Origin: Hyphococcus sp.
GTDB taxonomy: Bacteria > Pseudomonadota > Alphaproteobacteria > Caulobacterales > Parvularculaceae
Assembly (NCBI GenBank): GCA_021604585.1
Contig: BQJG01000096.1
Span: 1 to 8,304, forward strand
Reading direction: 5' to 3'
DNA length: 8,304 nucleotides
The notes beneath the pieces are model-generated. The model was not told the origin of the DNA and searched no databases. It saw only the letters and a program-made list of their open reading frames with translations. The stretch's first letter is position 1. Each line of letters begins with the position of its first letter. Positions 1 through 5,895 of this stretch are shown piece after piece. The position numbers were made by a program, and so were the translations under genes.

Positions 1-1629
1 ACAGAGACAAAAGAATTCGTCCAGGCGGGTTTTGCATTGCCGGAAGCGAAATCGCGCCTCGCCTGGCTTGATGCGAATACGCTGCTGATCGGCACGGACA
101 CAGGCGAAGGGTCTCTAACAGATTCAGGTTATCCGCGCCGCGTGCAAAAACTTGGCCGCCGCTCCGCGATGCAAACCGCGCCGATTTTGTTTGAAGGCGA
201 AGTGACGGACGTCTCGACGGACCCGACCGTTTATCATGATGGCGGCGATGCGCATGTCTTCGTCGTGCGCGCCGTTTCGTTTTTTGAATATGAGTATTAT
301 TACGCCAAAAATGATGGCGAGCTGGCGCTGCTGCCGGTTCCCCTGAACGCCAATCTCGAAGGCGTGCTGGATGGCCGCGCGATTTTCCGGCTGCGCGAAA
401 GCTGGAAATATCGCGGCAAGACATACCCGTTGGGTTCCGTCGTCGCCTATGATTTGGCGAAAAAGCGCGCAGAACTGGTCATGGCGGCGAGCCCGTCGCA
501 ATCGATCACCGATGCGTCCGTTGGCAAGTCCGGTCTGGTCGTTCGTTATCTGGATGATGTGTCTGGCGCAGCTGCGCGTCTGACACGAGACAAAAAAGGC
601 AAGTGGAACCGCGAGGCAATTGCGCTCCCTGAAAATGGCGTTGTGACGATCGTGTCGGCGGGCGGCGGAACCGATGATGCGATCATTTCCTTTGAAAGCC
701 TCACGATCCCGGACTCGCTTTACTATGTGACGGCCGGCGCCGACGGCGTTGCGGATACGGTTGAAAAAGTTGCGCAAACGGCGCCGTTTTATGATGCAAC
801 CGGCGTGGTGGTGGAGCAGCGTTTTGCAACATCCGCAGACGGAATAAAAATTCCCTACTACATCATGGGCCTCGATTCCGTGCTGAAGCAGGGCGACGCG
901 CCAACCGTGCAGTATGCTTACGGGGGGTTCCTGTCGCCGACGTTGCCGGTCTATTACAGCGATCCGTCGCGACCGCAGCATGGCGCTCTTGCTGGGCTAA
1001 TGTGGGTGAAGCGCGGCGGCGTTTTAGTGCTTTCCAATATTCGCGGTGGCGCTGAGTACGGCCCCGCCTGGCATCAGGCGGCGCTGAAAGAAAACCGTCA
1101 GCGCGCCTTTGATGATTTCATTGCGATTTCAGAGGATCTGATTGCGACCGGCGTCACCAGCGCTGACAAGCTCGGCGCTATCGGGCGATCGAATGGCGGG
1201 TTGCTTATGGGCGCGATGCTGACCCAGCGGCCTGATCTTTATGCAGCCATCGATATTGGCGCGCCGCTGTTTGATATGAAGCGCTACAACAAACTGCTCG
1301 CTGGCGCCTCATGGATGGGCGAGTACGGCAATCCTGATGTGCCGGAAGAATGGGCGTATATTTCCGAATACTCGCCTTACCAGCATCTCGCCGCCGGCAA
1401 GCCTTATCCGAAAGTGCTGTTTTATACGTCGACCAAGGATGATCGCGTACATCCCGGACATGCGCGCAAGGCGGCGGCGAAAATGGCCGATCTTGGCTAT
1501 GACTTTTTCTACTACGAAAATATTGAGGGCGGTCATGGCGGCACAGCCAATCAGGACCAGCTCGCCTACCGGACGGCGTTGGAGTATGCTTATTTTGCGA
1601 AAATGCTGATGGGAGAAGCAGGTGAGTGA
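1..1629 (+). CDS. Prolyl oligopeptidase family serine peptidase (S9A), 5'-truncated by window edge
   Basis: The frame is open from base 1 and its first visible residues (LPEAKSRLAWLD, then LLIGTDTGEGSLTDSGYPR) are internal beta-propeller sequence of S9A peptidases, so the real start lies upstream and the TTG at 37 is not it. 542 residues are visible; family members are usually about 680-720. Roughly visible residues 1-265 are propeller and the rest is the alpha/beta-hydrolase domain. The catalytic serine is in GRSNGG (codon 1189-1191), the aspartate in TSTKDDRVHPGHA (about 1438-1443) and the histidine in EGGHGG (codon 1534-1536). YAYGGF and SNIRGGAEYGPAWH, also family hallmarks, are present. 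Family knowledge: these enzymes cleave short peptides, often after proline, in the cytosol or periplasm; localisation cannot be judged because the N-terminus is missing. It overlaps the next gene by 8 nt, which suggests translational coupling. Confidence 0.95.
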   Translation, partial: TETKEFVQAGFALPEAKSRLAWLDANTLLIGTDTGEGSLTDSGYPRRVQKLGRRSAMQTAPILFEGEVTDVSTDPTVYHDGGDAHVFVVRAVSFFEYEYYYAKNDGELALLPVPLNANLEGVLDGRAIFRLRESWKYRGKTYPLGSVVAYDLAKKRAELVMAASPSQSITDASVGKSGLVVRYLDDVSGAAARLTRDKKGKWNREAIALPENGVVTIVSAGGGTDDAIISFESLTIPDSLYYVTAGADGVADTVEKVAQTAPFYDATGVVVEQRFATSADGIKIPYYIMGLDSVLKQGDAPTVQYAYGGFLSPTLPVYYSDPSRPQHGALAGLMWVKRGGVLVLSNIRGGAEYGPAWHQAALKENRQRAFDDFIAISEDLIATGVTSADKLGAIGRSNGGLLMGAMLTQRPDLYAAIDIGAPLFDMKRYNKLLAGASWMGEYGNPDVPEEWAYISEYSPYQHLAAGKPYPKVLFYTSTKDDRVHPGHARKAAAKMADLGYDFFYYENIEGGHGGTANQDQLAYRTALEYAYFAKMLMGEAGE

Positions 1630-2023
1630 GTTGAATGCCAGCCTGTTGCTGCGCTCATGGCGGCGGGTGGACATCAAGCTGGCGATAGACGGTGAAATGC
1701 ATCTGCTGCGCTGGCGGCGGGGCGCTTTTATCGACGAGGTGCTGTTCGATGACCGGCGCGTCGCCACAGCGCGCGGTCTGTTCGGGCGCGAGGGCGTCTT
1801 CGGGCTCGACATTGGCCTCGACGGTGGTGCGCGTGTGACGCTTGTTCTGATGGTGGATGCTCAGCCGGACTGGAGCGACATGTCCGGCGATATGCGCCCG
1901 CGCGGCGTCAGGCTGGAGAGCGCAGATACGGCGCTGATCGCTGTCGGATCGTGCTGCCCCGACTGCGTTGAGCCGTTCCGGCAGCTTTATGATCGTGCAA
2001 TCAAGGCCATGGGGCTGTCATAG
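1622..2023 (+). CDS. Hypothetical protein, 133 aa, coupled to the peptidase
   Basis: I do not recognise this protein. It starts at GTG 1622, inside the last codons of the peptidase, with GGGAG at 1611-1615 six bases upstream, a good ribosome site that decides the start. The sequence has no signal peptide or membrane segment. Residues 12-80 alternate hydrophobic and charged residues with glycine and aspartate turns (AIDGEMHLLRW, DEVLFDDRRV, VFGLDIGLDGG, VTLVLMVDA), suggesting a small beta-sandwich. The C-terminal part carries a C-C-x-x-C cluster (Cys111, Cys112, Cys115) in GSCCPDCVEPFR followed by a helix. The strand pattern loosely recalls FAIM-type beta-sandwiches, but this is only an impression. 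The 8-nt overlap implies co-translation with the peptidase, so a partner or accessory role is possible. Confidence 0.7.
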   Translation: MSELNASLLLRSWRRVDIKLAIDGEMHLLRWRRGAFIDEVLFDDRRVATARGLFGREGVFGLDIGLDGGARVTLVLMVDAQPDWSDMSGDMRPRGVRLESADTALIAVGSCCPDCVEPFRQLYDRAIKAMGLS

Positions 2024-2080
2024 CGTCGCGGCGCGCTCTATTCTCGCCGGCACTGGATGCGGCGGGAAAGGGATGCGCTC

Positions 2081-3499
2081 ATGGCTTGGTGGTTTGGGAT
2101 AAAGCTTTGGAAACGCGTTTTCCTTGGACTTGCACTTGGCGTGGTCTTCGGATTGGCGGTCACCCAGACCATGGGAATGGAGCGCGGGGGTGCGCTGCTG
2201 ACTGAAATCAAGATTGTCGGCGACATCTTCATCGCCCTCATTCGTCTTGTGATCATTCCGCTTATCTTTATGACGCTGATCGCTGGCGTGCTGGCGCTGG
2301 GCGATCCGGCGAAGCTCGGCACCATCGGGCTCAAGACCATCGTGCTTTATCTCGCGACGACATTCTTCGCCAACATCATTGGCCTCACCATGGGCACACT
2401 ATTTCGTCCTGGCGCGGGTGTTGATCTGGGGGGCGCCGAGCCGCGCGAAGTCGCAACGGAAACAGCCGGCCTGTGGGACCGGATCGCTGGCATGGTCACT
2501 AAAAATCCGTTTGAGCAGTTCTTGTCAGGCGATGTGATGACGCTAGCCCTCACTGGCGTGCTGGTTGTCCTCGCCATCATCATCGCCATGCGCTCAACGA
2601 CAGAGGGCGAGAAAAAACCAAAGGCGGCGATCTTGTTTGTGGCGCTTTTTGCGCTCGGTGTAGGGGCAGCGTCGGGTGATATTCTGGTGGTTATTTTCGC
2701 CTCGCTGGTTTTCGGGATTGTCAGTTTGTTTTTAGGCGGCGCCGGCGAGGCGGTGGCGCGGTTTTTCACCTATGCGTCCGACAAGGTTCTCGGCGTCACC
2801 ACCATCATCATGGAACTGGCGCCCTTTGGCGTTTTTGCGCTCATCGCCTGGGTCGCCGGCACGCGTGGCGTCGAAACCTTCACAGCGGTTTTCTGGTTGG
2901 CTTTGGCGGTCTATGTCGGCTGCTTCCTGCACATGGCGATTGTCTATGGCGGCATCATCAAGTTTGTTTTGAAGTTGCCGCTCATCAACTTTTTTCGCGG
3001 CGTTCTCGATGCGCAAATGGTCGCCTATTCGACTTCGTCCAGCTCTGCGACGCTCCCAGTTACGATCTCCAACGTGCGCAAGAATCTGGGCGTGTCGAAA
3101 TCCGTCGCCGGCTCCGTTCTACCGCTCGGCGCCACGATTAATATGGACGGCACGGCGCTGTATTTGGGCATTGTCGCGCTCTTTACGGCGCAGGCGTTCG
3201 GCTATCCGCTTGAACCTTATCACTACGGCATGATCGCAGTGACGGCGGCGCTTGTTTCCATCGGTGCGGCGGGCATTCCGTCTGCGTCCTTGTTTTTGTT
3301 GGCCACCGTGCTCCAGGTTTTTGACGTTTCGCCGGAACATACAGCGCTGGTGGTGGGCTTCATTTTCCCCTTCGACCGGCTGCTCGACATGATGCGCACC
3401 GTCGTCAACGTGACCGGCGATGCGGCCGTGGCCGTTACGGTCGGTAAATGGGAAGGAGAGCTTGACGAAGATGTCTTCCGGTCGAAATCGGTGATTTGA
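2081..3499 (+). CDS. Dicarboxylate/amino acid:cation symporter (DAACS, SLC1-like)
   Basis: This is an inner-membrane secondary transporter of the GltP/DctA/GltPh family, 472 aa from ATG 2081. I chose that start because AAGGGA (2068-2073) lies 7 nt before it; the in-frame ATG at 2057 lacks a ribosome site. Family hallmarks in order: the serine-rich HP1 tip SSSSATLP (residues about 319-326), LGATINMDGTALY in TM7 (NMDGT 354-358, sodium-site region), GAAGIPSAS of HP2 (395-403), and the TM8 motif FDRLLDMMRTVVNVTGD. In TM8 the GltPh residues Asp390, Asp394, Arg397, Asn401 and Asp405 are all matched (here 432, 436, 439, 443, 447). In this family that arginine binds the side-chain carboxylate, so aspartate, glutamate or C4-dicarboxylates are likely substrates. 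Odd feature: about 41 extra hydrophobic residues lie before TM5. Which ion drives transport is not certain. Confidence 0.93.
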   Translation: MAWWFGIKLWKRVFLGLALGVVFGLAVTQTMGMERGGALLTEIKIVGDIFIALIRLVIIPLIFMTLIAGVLALGDPAKLGTIGLKTIVLYLATTFFANIIGLTMGTLFRPGAGVDLGGAEPREVATETAGLWDRIAGMVTKNPFEQFLSGDVMTLALTGVLVVLAIIIAMRSTTEGEKKPKAAILFVALFALGVGAASGDILVVIFASLVFGIVSLFLGGAGEAVARFFTYASDKVLGVTTIIMELAPFGVFALIAWVAGTRGVETFTAVFWLALAVYVGCFLHMAIVYGGIIKFVLKLPLINFFRGVLDAQMVAYSTSSSSATLPVTISNVRKNLGVSKSVAGSVLPLGATINMDGTALYLGIVALFTAQAFGYPLEPYHYGMIAVTAALVSIGAAGIPSASLFLLATVLQVFDVSPEHTALVVGFIFPFDRLLDMMRTVVNVTGDAAVAVTVGKWEGELDEDVFRSKSVI

Positions 3500-3524
3500 G
3501 GCGCCTCGGAGCAGGGGCAGACAT

Positions 3525-4121
3525 ATGGCGAACAACATCAACTCTTTGCGCGTCGCATTTCTACTGGACACGCGAGACTTCGCGAAACTGATCGGCATTT
3601 ATCCGGAATATGTGCGGCGGCTCGAAAGCGGAGACCGTCCGTTGACGGAGCTTTGGATCGACGCCGTAGCGCATGCGCTTGATATTCCGGCTGAGGCAGT
3701 GACGAACACTAATGTAAATATCGCTGAATTGACGAAACAATCACGGCACCAACCGCCGCCGCCGCAAAGTGTATTGTGTCCGGTTGCCGCGCGCTATGTA
3801 ATTTTATCGCTGGTCGCGAGGCTCGGCGGATTGAAAACCGCCAATAGTCTCGATGAAGACGAGCTTGCCGATGCGGTGCGGAGTTTGGTTTCGTTTGTTG
3901 AAGAAGGTTTGGCAGAGAGGGTGAATGATGAAGGCGTCAAAGTTGCGTCTAATCGTCTTTCGAAAGGTCTTCAATTAACCGTCTTAACAATCCTTCAATC
4001 CCGCGCGCCCGATCTGCCCGCCGATCTTGAGCTGATGCTCGAGCATCTTGCTCCGGGCGCAGTGTCGCTGCTTGAAGCGTATTCGGCGGTTGCGGCGCCT
4101 GCCCGCGTTTGGGAAAGCTGA
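3525..4121 (+). CDS. XRE-family helix-turn-helix protein with unknown C-terminal domain
   Basis: A 198-residue protein whose first 60 residues look like a lambda-repressor/Cro-type DNA-binding domain: RDFAKLIGIYPEYVRRLESGDRP (about 17-39) has the shape of helix 2, turn, recognition helix and the conserved LESG, followed by LTELWIDAVAHALDIP. A proline-rich linker (HQPPPP, about 75-80) leads to an all-helical region (86-198) that I cannot assign; it may mediate dimerisation or sense a ligand. The start ATG 3525 follows a purine-rich GGAGCAGGGG (3508-3517) by 7 nt. It lies 25 nt after the symporter gene, so it may be co-transcribed and could regulate that operon, but nothing in the sequence shows its target. 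Sampled GC (52-55%) is below that of the ffh region. The last 173 nt are also open on the opposite strand. Confidence 0.8.
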   Translation: MANNINSLRVAFLLDTRDFAKLIGIYPEYVRRLESGDRPLTELWIDAVAHALDIPAEAVTNTNVNIAELTKQSRHQPPPPQSVLCPVAARYVILSLVARLGGLKTANSLDEDELADAVRSLVSFVEEGLAERVNDEGVKVASNRLSKGLQLTVLTILQSRAPDLPADLELMLEHLAPGAVSLLEAYSAVAAPARVWES

Positions 4122-4390
4122 CCACATTACTCTCTCCGGAGGACGGTTTTGGAAACACGCCCAATAGCCTTCGATATAATGTTTCAGCGCGCTTGCGTTC
4201 GTCGTCGCCCACCGTCAGTCCCCGCGCTTTTCAGAAATCCCCATCGGGGCGGAGATTAACCTACTCTCACGAGAATTTGAAGTGCTTTGTCGCGGCCGCT
4301 TGCGTCCTGAATTGCGCGGGGATGGGGGAATTTTCGGCTCAATCGTTTCGACCTCGAATTGAATGCGTCCCCCGCAGGCGCGCCGATCAT

Positions 4391-4408
4391 CGTTAATATG
4401 TGTTAACG
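4391..4408. promoter_or_regulatory. AT-rich inverted repeat, possible operator
   Basis: CGTTAATATGTGTTAACG has perfect 6-bp arms (CGTTAA and TTAACG) around a 6-bp centre. It resembles a CtrA site, but the spacing between the TTAA halves is 6 rather than 7, so it may be a different regulator's operator or a poor CtrA site. It lies 89 nt before the ATG at 4497 and 18 nt from the exact TTAA-N7-TTAA box. Confidence 0.4.
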
Positions 4409-4426
4409 CCTTCATCCGCGTGCGGA

Positions 4427-4441
4427 TTAATATAACCTTAA
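4427..4441. promoter_or_regulatory. Putative CtrA-binding box (TTAA-N7-TTAA)
   Basis: TTAATATAACCTTAA matches the alphaproteobacterial CtrA full-site pattern TTAA-N7-TTAA exactly. The usual trailing C is T on both strands. It ends 55 nt before the ATG at 4497, a sensible place for a site overlapping or flanking a -35 region. A direct repeat GGATTA (4424-4429 and 4443-4448) brackets it. The match is seen directly; binding and direction of control are inference. Confidence 0.5.
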
Positions 4442-4496
4442 TGGATTACGCGTTCTCTCATGTTTGAAGCGGTTTACCGCGAGCATGGAGGGCACG

Positions 4497-4895
4497 ATGC
4501 CGAATAAGGATTTGCGCAAGGAACAAATTGCGCTTTTGAAGTTTGAAAAGTCGCTGATTGCGGCGGCAAAGGATAAAGCCGAAGGCAAGTCGCTCGACAA
4601 AGCGCCGGTGATTGCAGGCTTGGCCGCAGTGACCGCAGCAGCGGCGAGCGTCGCCGACAAGCTCGGCGATGCAACACCTTTGCAATACGCGAATGCGGTG
4701 GAGCGTGCGGCCCTGTCGCCGAGTGATGGCAATGTCTGGCTCGGCAATCTTGCCGAGGCCGTCACCACAGGCCACAATGTCATTGAAATGCTCGCCCAGA
4801 AGGGGGCGTTCATCATATTCCAAGCGAGCGGCGGCACGCCTAAAGAGCCCCCGTCGGAGGTCGTAGCATCTCTCCTGATGAATGGACCGTTCTAA
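4497..4895 (+). CDS. Hypothetical Ala-rich soluble protein, 132 aa
   Basis: I do not recognise a family. ATG 4497 is chosen over the in-frame ATG 4485 because GGAGG (4487-4491) lies 5 nt before it. The N-terminus is charged and probably helical (MPNKDLRKEQIALLKFEKSLI); a Lys/Asp-rich stretch follows, then an alanine-rich helix (AGLAAVTAAAASVADKLG, about 42-59). The middle (NVWLGNLAEAVTTGHNVIEMLAQKGAFIIFQ) could pack as a small helical bundle. There is no signal peptide and no clear transmembrane helix, although the alanine-rich segment is mildly hydrophobic. The CtrA-like box upstream suggests possible cell-cycle control. The end overlaps by 28 nt the apparent start of the following membrane protein gene, so the two are probably made together. 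Confidence 0.65.
   Translation: MPNKDLRKEQIALLKFEKSLIAAAKDKAEGKSLDKAPVIAGLAAVTAAAASVADKLGDATPLQYANAVERAALSPSDGNVWLGNLAEAVTTGHNVIEMLAQKGAFIIFQASGGTPKEPPSEVVASLLMNGPF
4856..4861 (+). promoter_or_regulatory. Strong ribosome binding site in front of an ATC codon
   Basis: GGAGGT, a full anti-Shine-Dalgarno match, lies inside the 3' end of the preceding gene. No ATG, GTG or TTG stands 4-12 nt downstream. The codon at the ideal 6-nt spacing is ATC (4868-4870), and it is in frame with the membrane protein that follows. This is the main reason for the start proposed for that gene. Confidence 0.5.
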
Positions 4896-5380
4896 CACGC
4901 TATGGGGCAATCCTGCTTGCCGGGGTTGTCCTATGCTTTCTTTCCGGTTCCAAAAACCTAAAGCTCGCCTCAACCGTCGTCGCGGCGGATTGGGGCTTGA
5001 GCAATCTGTTCTACTATTGGCTCGGCAACCACGCCGTTGATCTGATTGCGCCGGTCAGCATCCTCGTGCTCGCGCTCTTCTGGCAGTTCTGGCACACGAA
5101 AAGCCTCAACGGGCGCTTCATCCACCGGACGTTTTTCATCTATTACGCGATCTATCTGGTGATCAATTTCTGGCACCTGTTGGGCCGTTTTTTCTATCCG
5201 GAAACGCTGACGGCGAACCGCTACTTTTCACTCGCTGCGTCGAACGTGACTTTCTGGTTCATCCTCGCCACCATGTGGCTGCTGGCCATTGGCAAGTTCC
5301 TCGACAATCACGCTGAGGGCGGGCTGATCGGCGTCTTCGACCGCAATATCGGCAAATGGCGGAAGTGGTTCGGGGGTTAG
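4868..5380 (+). CDS. Hypothetical four-helix integral membrane protein (ATC start proposed)
   Basis: I do not recognise a family. The frame is open from 4844 (after TAA 4841-4843) to TAG 5380, but its first conventional start is TTG 4997, which has a poor ribosome site and would remove a well-formed first membrane helix. Starting at ATC 4868, six nt after GGAGGT, gives 170 residues with four hydrophobic segments: about 12-28 (YGAILLAGVVLCFLSG), 56-75, 88-108 and 126-145. It is rich in aromatics (NLFYYWLGNH, FWQFWH, FWHLLGRFFY). The C-terminus is basic (NIGKWRKWFGG) and probably cytoplasmic. Alternatives are the TTG at 4997 (127 aa), or a real or sequencing indel or substitution that destroyed an ATG. 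It overlaps the preceding gene by 28 nt. Reality of the downstream part is well supported; the start is uncertain. Confidence 0.7.
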   Translation: MSPDEWTVLTRYGAILLAGVVLCFLSGSKNLKLASTVVAADWGLSNLFYYWLGNHAVDLIAPVSILVLALFWQFWHTKSLNGRFIHRTFFIYYAIYLVINFWHLLGRFFYPETLTANRYFSLAASNVTFWFILATMWLLAIGKFLDNHAEGGLIGVFDRNIGKWRKWFGG

Positions 5381-5388
5381 AGCTCCCG
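5371..5388 (+). terminator. Weak terminator-like hairpin
   Basis: CGGGGG (5371-5376) pairs with CTCCCG (5383-5388) in a 6-bp stem with one G-T wobble and a 6-nt loop that contains the stop codon of the membrane protein gene. The following 18 nt are almost all pyrimidine but C-interrupted rather than a pure T-run, so termination would be inefficient or absent. Confidence 0.3.
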
Positions 5389-5517
5389 CCTTGCCTTCCT
5401 TTCTCTGATCGCCTATATCCCCGCCACTTCTGGGAAAACTGAGAATTCCCGCGTCTGCCGGCACGCCCCCCATATTTCCTGATAAGGACCTTGAGATGGG
5501 ACGGGGCCGGGGATGTA

Positions 5518-5546
5518 CCGCCATCGGGGTAACGCCCCCATGGCGG
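5518..5546 (+). other. Strong GC-rich stem-loop before the cupin gene
   Basis: CCGCCAT (5518-5524) pairs with ATGGCGG (5540-5546); after one C-C mismatch four more G-C pairs form (5526-5529 with 5535-5538) around the loop TAACG. There is no T-tract afterwards, so it is not a classic terminator. It ends 10 nt before the first candidate start codon of the cupin gene, where it could influence translation or be a processing site. The stem is seen directly; the function is unknown. Confidence 0.45.
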
Positions 5547-5556
5547 CTAAGCGCGT

Positions 5557-5895
5557 TTGGACGAGGATTTGGATTTGGATTATCGCGTCGCCTTTGCGGA
5601 TCAGGATTGGGAGCCTTGCCTTGAGGGCACGGCCCGGCTGAAGCGTATCGCGCGCGACGGCAAGGTTTTTCGGCTGGTCGAGATGACCCCGGTGAGCCGT
5701 CATTCGCATTGGTGTGAGACCGGCCATGTCGGGATGATCGTCGAAGGCGAGCTTGAGATCGCGTTTGACGACAAAACGCTGCGATTTTCCGCAGGCGATG
5801 CGCTGGTCATCCCCCATGGCGCCGCCGACCGCCATCGCCCGCGCGCGCTCACCGACCGCGCGCTGATGTTTCTGATCGAAGACGAGGTCCATTGA
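5557..5895 (+). CDS. Small cupin-domain protein
   Basis: A single-domain cupin of up to 112 residues. Cupin motif 1 is seen in SRHSHWCETGHVGMIVEGELE (His49, His51, Glu54, His57, then Gly64). Motif 2 is GDALVIPHGAADRH (Gly80, Pro86, Gly88, His93). Spacings deviate slightly from the textbook pattern, but the histidines needed for a metal site are present. Cupins of this size may be metal-dependent enzymes or sugar and small-molecule binders; the substrate cannot be told. The start is uncertain. The frame opens after TAA 5548-5550 and offers only TTG codons at 5557, 5569 and 5575; the last has GAGGA (5563-5567) 7 nt upstream and would give 106 aa starting MDYRVAFADQDW. A GGATTT hexamer repeat (5565-5582) encodes the DLDLDY stretch. 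Its stop codon overlaps the ffh ATG by 1 nt, so it is translationally coupled to ffh. Confidence 0.85.
   Translation: MDEDLDLDYRVAFADQDWEPCLEGTARLKRIARDGKVFRLVEMTPVSRHSHWCETGHVGMIVEGELEIAFDDKTLRFSAGDALVIPHGAADRHRPRALTDRALMFLIEDEVH

Larger units (their letters stand above)
4122..4496. other. 375-nt intergenic region, no convincing gene
   Basis: The left two thirds show no family-like coding sequence. Short inverted repeats are present: CTCCGGAG at 4134-4141, CCCC-ATC-GGGG at 4239-4249, and a long-range GCGGGG/CCCCGC pair (4316-4321 with 4370-4375) enclosing TCAAT/ATTGA. None is followed by a T-tract, so no intrinsic terminator is called. On the minus strand two short open frames (4415-4215 and 4212-3949) are arranged head to tail with a 2-nt gap; they are possible but unproven genes. 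The right end (4391-4448) is AT-rich with TTAA dyads and looks like the control region of the gene starting at 4497. Confidence 0.6.

Noticed and set aside
124..981. Long minus-strand open frame opposite the peptidase gene
   Set aside because: Arg/His-rich translation typical of the antisense of a GC-rich gene; the plus-strand frame carries clear family motifs.
3975..3988. TTAACCGTCTTAAC as a CtrA site
   Set aside because: Spacing between the TTAA halves is 5 rather than 7 and it lies inside the XRE coding sequence.
4316..4375. Nested inverted repeats (GCGGGG/CCCCGC around TCAAT/ATTGA) as a structured RNA
   Set aside because: Short stems separated by long unpaired stretches, no recognised riboswitch or small-RNA pattern, and located upstream of the likely promoter.
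4109..4396. Plus-strand open frame of 95 codons across the intergenic region
   Set aside because: Low-complexity, Ser/Arg-rich translation with no family resemblance and no good ribosome site; it overlaps the end of the XRE gene in another frame.
4848..4852. Programmed -1 frameshift joining the 4497 gene to the membrane protein frame at the run of five C
   Set aside because: The -1 shift would give a smooth fusion (continuing GGRSISPDEW), but the run is preceded by G and does not form an X-XXY-YYZ heptamer. The GGAGGT site explains separate initiation better. An assembly indel here cannot be excluded.
5432..5450. GGGAA/TTCCC inverted repeat
   Set aside because: Only 5 bp of stem with a 9-nt loop and no supporting context.
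5491..5519. TTGAGA-N17-TGTACC as a sigma-70 promoter before the cupin gene
   Set aside because: The -10 match to TATAAT is poor and the spacer is very GC-rich, so it is not a supportable promoter.
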